Below, piece after piece: positions 1 through 12,008 of a stretch of DNA of 64,000 bases; position 1 is the first letter of the stretch, and every line of letters starts with the position of its first letter. Origin of the DNA: Paralvinella palmiformis (lineage: Eukaryota; Annelida; Polychaeta; Terebellida; Alvinellidae); assembly GCA_025642065.1 (NCBI GenBank), contig JAODUP010001076.1, forward strand, positions 1-64,000, given 5' to 3'. The notes beneath the pieces were generated by a model, which worked only from the letters and a program-made list of their open reading frames with translations, did not search any database and was not told where the DNA came from. Position numbers and translations under genes: made by a program.

Positions 1-622
1 TAAATACCTTCGATGTAAAATAATGATGCCTATTATTGTCACAGTGACAAGAAGACCAATAACGAGAACTACTGATACTATAGTTATCAATGTGTTGTTA
101 TTTTCATCTGAAAATATAAAATAATTCTTTATCTGAAACCTCAAAATAGAGATAATAAAAATGATACATTATATTTAATTGGTTATCATCTATATATCTT
201 TTTAACAATAGATAACTATCAAGACGATGTAGTTAATTACCTTTATCTTCTTCTGGTGGTAATACTAATGTTGTATTTTGTATTCTTGATTCGTTTATTG
301 TTGTTGATGATGATGTTGTTGTCATTATAAAGCCATCTATCTCCACTTCACATAATGTAATATACTCCTGTTCTCTAGAACCTTGTAACCTTGTAACATA
401 TACATATCTTCCTTGTTTAGAGTTACAGTTAAATGTATAATTTCCTCCTCGTCTGACAGGATCAGCTTCACGATATTCTCCACAACTTTGTGTAGTTCTA
501 TTGTCTGAGGTAACAACTTCTACCGTGAAATTGTTCATCCCCTGGTATGCTGAAAGGACAACATTCTTTGAATGCGCGCAGGCACACACTCAAACACTCA
601 CACGTACATATATATATATATC

Positions 623-657
<35 letters not shown>

Positions 658-3431
658 TTTGGCTAGTGAATGTGTTGATGTATAATGTTAGGTAGCCAGC
701 CTCCTTACTGAACTATTAATGTAGTTTAATTAATGGCCGTATATAATTGTATTATTACTTTTTTTATACACGTAACAATAACACAATATTACAACCAACA
801 TGTTTAAAACATATAATTACCTGTCTTATTATATGTGTTCCATACAGTGACATTAGATATACTATATGTATCCTCCAGATCTACCCACCATTTGGCAGGT
901 ACACTACCATACCAGGCAGTATCAGGATGAGCACATACAGTGAGGTAGTAATTACTACCATTATCTACATCATAACGACCATCTACAGCTTTGTCTGATG
1001 TAGCTCCACGACCTTCTTTAGCTCCACCATAAACTCCTATCTGACCAGTTGGTTTATCTAGAGCTATGTTAACTAAAAGATAATAATAATATCTTATTAC
1101 ATTTATTTAGTTTAGTATAATCATCATGTTTATTATTATTATGAGAACTGCCTAATAACGTAGACCTCTCTCTCTCTTTCTGTGTGTGTGTGTGTTTTTT
1201 AGCTGTCTATAATAAGTCCTTAAACCGCCCAGCATATTCAGCACAGTCTCTATGTTTGAGTGGTTGAGAAAACCCCTCCCTCACCACCCACAGGGGAGTA
1301 GTACGGAAATATGGAGTCGAAAAACCCTGAGAGTAGTCACTGCCCGAGTGTTCTACGTCCTCAGGGGGTATTTAACGTCTCCCTTTATTTTTAATAATTC
1401 AGTACAGACGGCAGAGTCATTTAACGTGGTCAGCCACCCACTATGTTATGAGCTGAGAGATTAATCTCCGGAATAGTTTCGACCTTTTGCTGGTATCGAA
1501 CCTGTCACCCTTGGCACCAAGTGCCGAGTGCTTAACCACTAAGCCACCGGAGCTCACTATTTTTTAGATTAATTATCTAAGCAGCCCTATTTATAGTTAT
1601 TTTTCAATTGCTGTGTTTTTCTTCAAAGCTATACTATATAAACTATATAACCCAATTGTCACTCTCTTCAAAGGTCAGTTTGTTCAACGGGCAGGCATCA
1701 CGAAGTGACTACTATTAAAACTTTTAGCTTAATTGCTGTTAAAAGACTGTCATCTGCGCTGAAGCAGACTGTAATAGCGGGTCATAGCTTCGGTACTGTT
1801 AAAACTATATATTATCATTTTTCAAACCAGACCTAATGTCTGGTATTCAAACTATTGTAGTAATAACGTTCTTAGACGTTATTTATGACAAGCATATTAG
1901 ATCTTCAATGCCATAGTACAAACTGGACATAACTGGACCTAGGAAAGGGAATTATATTCCCACATACTACCAAGGTGAATTTTATATGCAACTAAAGTTG
2001 GTACATAAAACACCCGATCCGTTTTTTTGCCACCCGGTCATTTGCACTACGGTTCACAAAATTAAACAAAATAAAATCACACACTTTAATCACACATTTT
2101 ATTGTTCTTTAAACCGGCTTGTATGTCCAATGTAAATAATCTGTCCTGTTTGGTGTTGCGTCGAACACGTTTTAGGGGGGTTCTCCGCGCTGCTCTAGAA
2201 ACATAGATAATTCAACCATGGCATAATCCTTGCGAATAGCTTCCATTAGAGCCGATAGAGTTGGATGAGCATATCCAACTAATGAAGCAAATGCACGATT
2301 CCACGCCTCACATAGATTGTTTGTTCGAGCTTCACCTTTGATGGCCGCTTCATTCACATTCCATAAAGTAGGAGGGTACAATAGAGACGCACGACGTATA
2401 TGCAGAGGCGGGATAGTACCATCAAGAAAAGGTGGATGTTGGATACGCCGGAATGATCCAGAGACATATGTGCACGCGAATTATTCCAGAAGAGTCTCAG
2501 GAAATTGAAGCCCATTAACCACACAATCCACTGGCAGAAAGGCCAGTCCATCCAGCATACCACCAAAATGTCACACATATTCACTGGCACTGTACAGGGT
2601 GACTAATCCCATGGACTGGAGCCATGTGTGTGGACACGAGGGCCAATGGTATTAGTAACAACAAAATAAGTTTATTGTACATTGATCAAACTTTTAAAAG
2701 CAATGTGGCAAAGACCTAATGGCAAAAGACTAGGTGACCAATTATTGATGGGGCGAAAGACCGAAGGGAAAAAGACACGAACCCCAATCTCTGGCACGGG
2801 CAATGTGTGTTCTAGTTGTGTATAAAAGGCACAGGCACAGAGAAACTCGAACAGTGAATTCAAACTCTGGACGTTTCTGGTGGTTGTTTTTTTATATTTT
2901 CCGGGAAACATCCCCAGGCTGTCGCTTATTCAGCACAGCCTCTATGTGGAAGTGGTTGAGAAACTCTTCCCCTACCACTCACAGTGAAACAGTACGATAA
3001 GATGGAGTCGAAATACCCTGAGGGTGGTCACTGCCAGACTGTTGTACGTCCTCAGGGGGTCTTTAGCGTCTCCCTTTATTTTTAATAATTCAGTAGAGAC
3101 GACAGCAGCATTTAACTTGGTCAACGATGCGACTACTTTATCTCTGTGTGTGTGTTACAGAAACAAATATAATGTGAAATATACTATATATAATTAAATT
3201 AGTAAATACAGAATTTAGCAGAATAAACTGATTAAAAAGACAACACTAATTCATGGTAGATTGTTACCAATTTATTAATAGAAATATTTTCATTAGAAAA
3301 TGCATTAAATAATTTAATACTTATTATTTTATTAATTATATTTTTAATTAGTTACCTGCTAAAGATGACGATACCATCAACATATAGATAAATATCCAAG
3401 TCATAACAGATGACATATTTCTGACTCTCAT
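1..3431 (-). CDS. Fucolectin-type (FTP) domain, single-pass membrane lectin (3' end outside window)
   Basis: Four spliced exons are seen, all joined in phase 1: 3356-3431 (ATG and signal peptide), 821-1072, 241-549 and 1-107. Exon 1 encodes a hydrophobic leader beginning MRVRNMSSVM and ending SSSLA, with donor CAG|GTAAC. Exons 2-3 encode one F5/8-like fucolectin domain (eel fucolectin/tachylectin-4/pentraxin family): NIALDKPTGQIG, AVDGRYDV, VCAHPDTAWYG and KWWVDLED in exon 2, then GRYVYV and ITLCEVEIDG in exon 3. A Ser/Thr-rich stalk follows. Exon 4 encodes a strongly hydrophobic helix (LITIVSVVLVIGLLVTVTII) and then basic HRRY, so the protein is type I with a cytoplasmic tail that runs off the left edge. 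By family it should bind fucose or related sugars through the His/Arg pocket; the His of VCAH and an Arg pair (VRRGG) are present, but sugar specificity is inference. The first intron carries SINE, MULE and other repeat relics. Confidence 0.85.
1215..1557 (-). repeat. SINE family B, full copy with tRNA-like head
   Basis: On the minus strand a tRNA-like head (A box TGGCTTAGTGGTTAAGC, B box GGTTCGATACC) at 1557-1485 is followed by a body that is repeated at 2918-3125 and, inverted, at 59480-59815. Shared body words include CTGAGGACGTA and GTGACTACTCTCAGGG. Confidence 0.7.
1561..1985. repeat. Unclassified dispersed repeat D, copy 1
   Basis: Matches 49315-49700 in the same orientation over about 400 bases with many blocks such as CAATTGTCACT and TCTTCAAAGGTCAGTTTG. 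No coding potential and no clear terminal repeats were seen. Family unknown. Confidence 0.6.
2172..2590 (-). mobile_element. MULE-type transposase remnant (FLYWCH/MULE-associated C-terminal region)
   Basis: The minus-strand frame 2172-2381 reads PPTLWNVNEAAIKG then TNNLCEAWNRAF and YAHPTLSALM, the conserved C-terminal block next to MULE transposases in animals (W-N-v ... TNN ... E-w-n). Upstream in another frame lies LDGLAFLPVD, also typical. The frames are broken by indels and stops, so this is a dead fragment inside intron 1 of the FTP lectin gene. Confidence 0.6.
2918..3125 (-). repeat. SINE family B, body only
   Basis: Close match to 1215-1470, same orientation, but without the tRNA-like head. 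Lies in the first intron of the FTP lectin gene. Confidence 0.65.
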
Positions 3432-3966
3432 CGGGAAGTATTACACTTAACCATCCAAATTATATGATTTCTTGTGTTCAATAGATGTTGTCACAGTATT
3501 ATAAAATCTTCTATAAACAGTCCATCGGATATCTGGCCATTTCTGCACTAAATCCTTTCAATATGTCAGATTATTTCACAGAATATTTCCGACAAAGTAT
3601 AACAACAGTTTCTTCACACCAACATTGGACGTGGTCTATTAATATGCATATGACATAGCCACCAAAACACGCAATGTTCGTAGATGGGGAATGTTGGTAG
3701 TCTTCATGCTCTGTGCTTTTTCAAGCGTGACCAAGTGCACTTTATAGAAGTAAAACAAAATCAGGCAAGCAATAAAGGGTAAAATATACATATAATTATT
3801 TATAGAATTAACACTGTCACACATATAAAGGCAAATAGTTACCATTGATAGTGAAAAACTTATTATTCATACAATAAATCAGCTGAATTTATTAGGAACT
3901 GTAGGATGTAGTTTAGTAGCTGAATAAATACTGCTCTTCAAAAACCGTGGGTGGGATGCAACAGGT

Positions 3967-4007
<41 letters not shown>

Positions 4008-4100
4008 TAACCGTTTGGTTAAGGTTAAGATGACTATCATATTGTAACCATGTGGAACTTGTACATTATAACTATGTGCTACTTGTCTATTGCTTGTAAT
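3432..4100. other. Upstream flank of FTP lectin gene
   Basis: No gene is recognised. AT-rich; contains a (TA)n tract at 3970-4005. The lectin promoter should be here, but no clear TATA box or initiator could be assigned. Confidence 0.4.
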
Positions 4101-5029
4101 CAGGGCCGGATTTAGACATGTGCAGGTCCTTGGGCAGATTTCAGTAATGGAGGCACACCCTACCCTAGAATACCAAGACATAGCCACAGTCATCAATAAA
4201 GTAAATGTATTCAAGTAGAAAGAATCTGAATAAGCAAACAAGCAGGTCAGTCATGATCAATCATACCAAGAATATAGTACGGTACAAATATTTACAGACC
4301 AGACACTTTACGAGACTTGACGCTTGTAAAGTCTTTGATCATTTTGTTTCTCTGAGAATGTCGTATTCAATACTCATTAATGGTAGATGACTCTAGTTCG
4401 GAATCTGTTCTTAATGAATTTCATTTTACTGAATGTACGTTTTCCAGGACAGTTTGTGACCATGTCCAACTAGATTTAGTGAATGTCCAGCATAGGGTAT
4501 CGAAACCGCATGATGAATTTCAGCTGTCACTTTACCTTGAAGACTATTGTATCTCCCACTCATTGCTGAGGCGTTATCATAAGATTACACACGACAATTT
4601 TGAATGTCAATGCCATGGTCTGCAAGGAATTTCATCAATCGTTCAAACATTTCTTGAGCATTAATTGTGTCTTTGATTTGGCAAGAACTTCACAAATCGC
4701 CCAACTGGTGTATCACGCTCCAAGTATCTGAAGATCAGAGTTAATTGATCAACATGACCTTCATCAGCTGTGGAATCGTGATAAACTGACTAGTTTAACG
4801 CGTGAAAGGGTTTCATTCAGAACTTGATTGGCCATTAGTCTAGCCTGTTCTTCACAGTGATATGACCACTACCACGATTTGCGTGATTCTGGATGTGTTG
4901 CATGAGGACATCATCATCCGCCCAAAGCTGTAGCATTTCCGTGTATTTTCTATTATGGCCGGATCATCTCCACGAAGAGCTAGGCCTCGTCCACATGCAA
5001 ATTTAAGCACACTGACCAGTCGCTTTAGA

Positions 5030-5165
5030 AGACTGCACCAATATTGCTAATTTCGACCCCTTTCTAATGAGACCAAGGAGCACTGGATAGATATGAAATG
5101 AAAGACCTTTGAGATTTGGGTCGCTGGTGCAGCGCGCTACCACTGGGCCACGAGTACCCCCACCC
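5030..5165 (-). repeat. Possible diverged tRNA-derived SINE
   Basis: The minus strand has TGGCCCAGTGGTAGCGCGC, an A-box-like tRNA head, followed by a body with AAAGGTCTTTCATTTCA. Similar in plan to family A but not clearly the same; B box weak. Confidence 0.35.
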
Positions 5166-5374
5166 CCAACATAACGAGAATAAATAAGCTTAACAAAATA
5201 GGAAACAAAAATTAAACAAACAAATGAACTTACTTTGGTTTGCAGAAGATAGATAATAAAACTCATGGAGATTGCACATAAAAAGAATTAACAGTAGACT
5301 ACTTACTTCTTGTCTGTAACCTGGCGGAAGGTTATGGCAGGTAGAGTCACAGTGTGATGTTTCTAAGCCAACAA

Positions 5375-5571
5375 TCGGGCGCCTCCGTGGTCTAGCGGTA
5401 GCGTGCTGGACCACAGATCACTACCACCCGTGTTCGAATCTCGGCGTGGGCATATCTGAAGGTTGTTTCGTCTTTGACTTCGCCTCATTACCTTTGGAGG
5501 TCGCTCGGCCCATTTAGCCTACTTTGTGCACAAAAGTGGCCGTAAAACACCAATCATCATCATCATCATCA
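5375..5571 (+). repeat. SINE family A, full copy nested in the hAT element
   Basis: tRNA-like head with A box GTGGTCTAGCGGTAGC and B box GTTCGAATC, then a body (GGCCCATTTAGCCTAC, AGTGGCCGTAAAACA) and a (CAT)n tail. Flanked by a 13-bp target duplication TCTAAGCCAACAA at 5362-5374 and 5572-5584. Confidence 0.9.
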
Positions 5572-5607
5572 TCTAAGCCAACAACTAGTAATAAAGAAAA
5601 TCGGTAT

Positions 5608-5652
<45 letters not shown>

Positions 5653-6000
5653 GTTATATTTTAGATGTTTGTTTGCCGACGTGTGCTTAACAATAACAGG
5701 AAAACAACCAGTTAGCTGTTTCTACCAATCACAAATACAATATGGCTTAATTGCTTATGTACAGAGATTTTGCAATACGCGCATTCACACGCGTTACCTT
5801 CGAGGATACGTTAACGTTTCGCGTGAAAAATCAGTTTTTGCGAGTATGTTAATTACGTTATGATAAGTGTATGTCGTTCAGGTCAGAATAAATATTTCCG
5901 TACAAACCCTTTTCATGAAATATGTGATAGCGCCCTGGTTGTGGAGGCCCCTGGACAACTGCCCAGTTTGCCCAGTCCTAAATCCGGCCCTGATTGTAAT

Positions 6001-7300
6001 GTAGTTTATTTTCGTGTTAGCATAACAGTTTGTCATTGCCGCATTTGGGCCATAGGTGACATAGGTTTTCTATTAATTGCCATATTTTCTAAACGAGTAC
6101 AGTTCAATCATTTCTCAGGTTGATTGAGGGTGTGCATTTTGTTTTCGCGCCAAATGAGTTAAGTGTTATTTAATTTTTATAACAATATCGATTATTATCA
6201 ATTAATGTTCTATAATACTAAGCATAAAATAATATCTTTCATTGAAATATTGTTTATAACTTAATGGTAATCATGTACATTATTGTTTTATCTGTTAAAT
6301 GGTTTTGTTTTTGTTTCACTCAGTAAAATTGGATGGCTGTTATTTGCTGTCCTTCGACTGTCATAATTTTTGCTACTTCATTGTTATTTCGGACATAGTT
6401 ATTTTTAACATTGTCCTAATATTTTCGTTGCTTTTGATATCAAAAGGGAATTATTTTATGGCAATGTGCAACTATCTATGTACGTGCAGAGAATATAATT
6501 GGATACTATTTAATTGCTCAAATGTGCTCAAAGATCACGTAGCAGTTGCTTTCAGATGACGAACCTGTGATACGTCGACACTGTGATGTAAGGTTAATGG
6601 CATAATACGTCTGGTATTGTCTACTCTAGTCTACAATATAGTTTTGTCACCACCTCCATCACTACCACATTACCTGAAATCAAACAAATATACTGGTGCT
6701 GATCATGAGATTAGTAAATATGTGTATCACGAACCCAGTGGCGGAGCAGGGGGTATTGCCGCCCGGGGGCCAAATATATACTGGCGCCCCCATTTAAGTC
6801 AACCCGTACCGACAAACTATTAATGGATCGGGCGTAGATTAAAAAATTGCTGTTTATGGCCACTTTTGTACGCACTGAAAATTAAATAGGTAGAACGACT
6901 TCTAAAAGTAATGAGTTGACGTGAAAGATGAAACACCTTTCAGACAAAACCTCCTCGGGCTTTGAACTCAGATGTTAAAGATTTTTGACCAACCGCTCTG
7001 TTAATTAGGCCATAGAGGTGCCATGGGTTTTGAATAAAGGTGTTATTTCACTTAAATTATGCTCCTGATGGTGAGACACATTTCCAGTCATGGTCACATT
7101 GCTGAAATGGGGGGGGGGACTCATTACACGGGAAGAAGTAACGGTCATACTATTTACAAGCATTAACTCTGAACGCTCTTAATTTATATTATTCGATACT
7201 TGGCAATGTCTGGTGTCAGCGAGTTAGTGATTACGCAGACGTGTGGACTCAACTTAGACAGTATATACTTGTGTCCAATATAACTTTCATTATTAAAAAG
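6001..7300. other. Intergenic stretch with transposon relics
   Basis: No gene recognised. 6731 carries CAGTGGCGGAGCAGGGGG, like the end of a hAT element, but no partner end was found. 6849-7025 is a decayed SINE A and 7111-7118 a short poly-G run. Confidence 0.4.
6849..7025 (-). repeat. SINE family A, strongly diverged
   Basis: Body words GGCCACTTTTGTACGC and GAAAGATGAAACACC and the terminal GGCCATAGAGGTGCC align with family A in minus orientation with many changes. Confidence 0.55.
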
Positions 7301-7410
7301 AGTCCCCCTAAGGGTCGTATTAACCCGTGGCCGGGCCCCTGTGTGTTTAGACACTTCAGGAACCCTCGGTCAATCTTCACCCCACTACAGCTGATACACA
7401 CACATACATG

Positions 7411-7473
<63 letters not shown>

Positions 7474-7645
7474 GGTTAATTTTCATCTTCGCTACGGTGC
7501 CTTTCACCATTACAGCCTTAGCTAGAGCAGTGGCAGCAGCTATAGTGTCTCAGCAAATAACAATTTACGGGTTCCTAGTCCCTGCGAGACCCTAGGCTCC
7601 AATCTAATCAGCTTTATAGATAATACGGCCCCGGCTGGTTATTAA
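7301..7645. repeat. Decayed DNA-transposon-like sequence with (TA)n
   Basis: CGTATTAACC..GGCCGGGCCC at 7316-7344 and ATACGGCCCCGGCTGG near 7623 resemble hAT-type ends also seen (inverted) near 35630-35660. (CA)n and (TA)n lie at 7407-7471. Confidence 0.35.
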
Positions 7646-7719
7646 TTTCTTTGGGGTTTTGATGCTGCTCAACAAAAGCTTTCTCTCATTCTATGGGAAA
7701 GACTTCTCACAATATCCTT

Positions 7720-7721
<2 letters not shown>

Positions 7722-7816
<95 letters not shown>

Positions 7817-7857
7817 TTTTATATATATATATATATATATATTCAAAACAATTCCTT

Positions 7858-7907
<50 letters not shown>

Positions 7908-7909
7908 AG

Positions 7910-7948
<39 letters not shown>

Positions 7949-7950
7949 AC

Positions 7951-7989
<39 letters not shown>
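7722..7989. repeat. Interrupted (TA)n microsatellite block
   Basis: Five TA tracts separated by short islands (AAAGTTTT, TCAAAACAATTCCTTCC, CAAGT, CTCACGTTT). The islands are themselves related (TCAAGTTAT twice), suggesting duplication inside the array. Any reading frame here is Tyr-Ile filler. Confidence 0.95.
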
Positions 7990-7991
<2 letters not shown>

Positions 7992-8116
7992 AGTTATTTA
8001 AATTAGCTATTGGTCTAATATTAATCCCATATGTTATGTTATAACACACCAACAATCAAGTTATGCTGACACGAGTTGGCCAACACGTCACACGTACTGA
8101 TGTTATAACGAGATGA

Positions 8117-8303
8117 TGATGATGATTGATGTTTTGCGGCCACTTTTGTGCACAAGGTAGGCTAAATGGGCCGAGCGACCTCCAAAGGTAATGAGACGAA
8201 GTGAAAGACGAAACAACCTTCAGATATGCCCACGCCGGGATTCGAACACGGATGGTACTGATCTGTGATCCAACACGCTACCGCTAGACCACGGAGGCGC
8301 CCC
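8117..8303 (-). repeat. SINE family A, full copy
   Basis: Minus orientation, (CAT)n tail on the left, tRNA head on the right. 14-bp target duplication TTATAACGAGATGA at 8103-8116 and 8304-8317, perfect. Confidence 0.9.
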
Positions 8304-8718
8304 TTATAACGAGATGACTAAACGATTCTCGTTGTATTACAAGCCTACATCGATCACCTCACATTATAAAAATACTAACTCGTGAATCAGATCGAAGATA
8401 CCTTTTATGTCAGCCGATTATGACAAATAATATCTAAATGATACCATTGTCCCTTGTTATAAATAGCAACGTGTTTACTCATTACATGTCGAAAGGCGAC
8501 ATAAATTTAATGAAACATATCAGACAATTGTCCCCGTCTCACTCTCTCCACACGGCAACTAGGACTTTATATATACACGTGGAAATGCACTCAAACATCG
8601 TTTATCGTGATGATTGACAATGACAATGGACGAGTGTGTTTCAAGGACATGGAGTGGAATGGAGACTTTTAAAGCAATAAGCCCAGAAAACATTGGTGGA
8701 GTTTTGCGAAATTTAAAT

Positions 8719-8865
8719 ATTGCTGATATTTGGCCACTTTTGTGCATACTGTAGACTAAATGGGTCAAGTCGCCCTACATAAGATAATGAGGCTACAGTT
8801 TAAATGGATGTACTAGAGATGTGTGGTCTCTTGCTATACCAGCTATGCAATGGAACCGCCGTGTT
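8719..8865 (-). repeat. SINE family A, diverged
   Basis: TTGGCCACTTTTGTGCAT and GACTAAATGGGTCAAG align with the family A body; the head is decayed. Confidence 0.55.
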
Positions 8866-9869
8866 TTGGTGTGTGGGGGGATCGAGCAGAACTTAGATAT
8901 GTTAAATGCCTTTCCACGTCTTCCAACCACCGACATGCTAATCCATCTACCTAAACATTTATATTATAGGAATACCTAATCTAAGACGTTATATTGTTAG
9001 GTTAACACGGTTGTCTCTATAATAACAGAAATATGGAGTTTAAATTTTAGTATAAACAAATGATAAATGATGGTCACTGGACTTCCTCGAATCACGCACC
9101 ACAGATTTGTTCAAGAACAGAAACGGAGAACAGAATAAGAGTAAACATAAAGCGTTTTCCTGGAGTAACAAATAAAGTATTTTCTCGATATTTTCAGTGT
9201 AATTGTTTTTCTTATGTCCGTAGCATATATTGGTAGCTTGCTTATTTAAGCGTTATCAAACTTGTTTATATGACGCACTCAACTGAAATATCATTTCATT
9301 TAGAGGTGCATGCATCCAACAAAACATTTCAGACTCAAGTGCAAAGACGAAATTAAAATATTTGCCTAAAACCTAAATAATGCTAACAAAACCACTTAGG
9401 AATTCTGGTAAGCAACCAGAATACTTAAATATTAAGCATTAAAATCACTTTAAAATTGGTCACAACAATATAGCAATTTCAGCTCAATATATGTATTCGG
9501 CTTTAGTTTATAATTTTAAAATGTTTTAGTAGTATCAGCACATTAGAGTAACACTTCAAAACCTGTTCATACCTTCATTACTTTTTAGGTGCACTTACCA
9601 TAATTAGCATTTTATTGTTGACATAATTACACACACATGACCTGAATGGCGAGCGAGTTAGTGAATGACTGAGGCTTAATGGCAGATTTAATAAAAATTG
9701 ATTATTTAGTGTAACTTCTTGAATGATTGACTGAAATATGAACACCCTGCTAAATGACAGCATCAGTTAATATATTCAAAATATGCCAGGAGTGTAGTTA
9801 TCAACTTTTTGGGGGGGTATAAGATTTAATTTAATAATATATATATTTAATAACACAATCATGTTTTAT
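8866..9869. other. Intergenic, nothing recognised
   Basis: AT-rich unique-looking sequence between the repeat zone and the presumed MCPH1 3' end. No exons or elements identified. Confidence 0.4.
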
Positions 9870-11770
9870 CACAGAACTGATTTATTCCAGTAATATACAG
9901 ACACATGTATAACTGGTATGTACAAAAATATTGTTTCACATAAATGCAGACATTTGTATCAATTAAGACCTGTTACATACACAAAAGTGTGTGTATGTGC
10001 GTGTGTGTCATTTGTGTATTTATAGTCAATCACACTTGGGAAAAATATGAAAGAACTGCTCTAAATAAACAATATTTAAATATTCTATTAATTATGATAC
10101 ACAAGTTAGCTCTTTGAGGAGTGTGTTAACAATCGAGTGACAGCTAAGCCACTAAATTTGTTCCAAGTCATGATATGTCCTCTGAAAAAATAACTGAAAA
10201 ACATGTATTTTGTAACATACACAACGGATTAGATTGCAGAGCAATTCTGCTTTGCATCACCAACTTATTGTATGTTTTTGAAACAACTAAATGTTTTTAG
10301 CATCAAACAAATTATATGTTGATAATTATTTTGAACCATCAGGTTTTACCTGTTATTACTCAAAGAAGAAAAGGAGGTATCTGATATATTCATGAATGCC
10401 TTCAACACAAAGATATACCCTACCTATTATTATTATTATTATACAGTAATATACTTATTCATGAATATTTGGGTAAATATTGGAATATTTGGGTAAATAT
10501 TGTTGAAATTATCAACTTTATCAAATAGTTTCCAACATACATAATTCAAACGCAGTAATGGTAATAGAAGTTTTAACACAAAAACAAATACTAATTCATA
10601 CAGATATGTCAACATAAATTTAAAATATCTATCAGCATTTGAAAATCAACTGCTGAAGCCAAGTGAAAATTTGCAACATCTGACAACCTTTTTACAATGA
10701 AACTGTCATAGACAATTGTACTATGATCATTTGAACCAATCAGATGCCCATCTGTAGACAAAAATCAGCACAAGAAGTTAAATAACAAAATGCCAACAGA
10801 TAAAGGCACTGATGTGAGCCAACAAACAAACCATAAAATGCCTGATATTTGTCTGATCAAATTAACAAATCACACTGAGTCTATCCTCACAGAACAAAAC
10901 ATTACATATTTGTGCAGATATCCATTACGACAATTACTACATTGAAAGGCAAGACAGTCGAAAAGAAGCTAAATATTTAACAAACATGTTCGAAAAACAA
11001 ATGACGTTCACTGTTATAATAGAAAATGTTAGCATTCACATAAAAGTGCCATAAAATGATTGACCAAAATAGATCAAGACTGGAAAACATGTTATGAAAG
11101 ACAATCTCACCCAAGTGCACTTTATGCGGATACATCTTTAATGTCGGCCAATGACTGTAACATAGAAATAGACCGGCAGATGGCAGCAGCTGATAAGACA
11201 ATGGCTTATGAACAAGACTAATTTTTTGAAAACCTTATTACGCCATAAAATGTTAATATCTAGCACTGTCATATAACATTTCTTGACTGAATATTCAATA
11301 CAAACACTATCTAACCAGGTAATCTCTTTTTAAAGCCTAATAGCATAATTCATGCCTTTATATCTTAATCTCTGACACAACTTTTTACTTCATATTTTAT
11401 CAGAAATATGATGTTTCATTTAGAACAGGATAACTATGTATGCTGATAAAGGTACTGATATGAATGATTAAACCTCCTGAGAAATACCTATATTGTAATA
11501 AATAGATATTATTATAATGGTTCACTGTACATTAAAGTGGTAAATAGTTCAACTATTTACTATATCACATTTAATTTGCTTAGTCTTGCCTAGGACACTT
11601 ATAATACTGAAGAATCACAGAATCACACAATTTAAGAATGTCTTATATTAATCCCTGACTATGATTATGCATTTGAAGAAGTTTAATCAAATAACAGTTA
11701 CCACACGCAATAGTAATGTGAAAATGGTATTCTAAATAGCACAATCAAATACAACTTCATATGTCTGTGA
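9870..11770 (-). other. Probable 3' UTR of MCPH1
   Basis: After the MCPH1 stop codon the sequence is AT-rich, free of recognisable transposons, and lacks coding potential. The first canonical AATAAA seen on the minus strand is at 9892-9897, followed by a T/G-rich stretch, so a UTR of about 1.9 kb is possible. ATTAAA-type signals nearer the stop could also be used. This is inference from signals only. Confidence 0.3.
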
Positions 11771-11966
11771 TCATAATTTGTAGTCATCCAATGGAAGCTG
11801 CTTATGACATGTAACTGAATCTGGAAAAAAAGATAAACAGTAAATGACTAAATTGTGTATGTTTATGTGTGCGTGTGAGGATAAACATACTTGGTTTATA
11901 TAATGTCTACTATTTAAAAACAATTGGTGACTCAGAACATACTATATTACAAACAGGCTATACTAG

Positions 11967-12008
<42 letters not shown>

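Larger units (their letters stand above)
4101..5992 (-). mobile_element. hAT-superfamily DNA transposon, degenerate
   Basis: Terminal inverted repeats start CAGGGCCGGATTTAG at 4101 and end with the reverse complement at 5992. They are flanked by 8-bp target duplications CTTGTAAT (4093-4100) and ATTGTAAT (5993-6000), 7 of 8 matching, the hallmark size for hAT. Inside, the minus strand between about 4870 and 4450 carries broken frames with EEQARLMANQVLNETLSR, RDTPVGRFVKFLP and YAGHSLNLVGHG, typical of ZMYM/DUF4371-like hAT transposases. The gene is dead (several frameshifts). A (TA)n array at 5611-5648 and a SINE lie inside. Confidence 0.8.

Noticed and set aside
5378..5450. tRNA genes at the heads of the SINE family A copies
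   Set aside because: Each is followed by the same SINE body and tail and bounded by target duplications.
7659..8006. Long Tyr-Ile open frames (also at 29352, 34955, 38787, 41828, 58912)
   Set aside because: Direct translation of (TA)n microsatellites.
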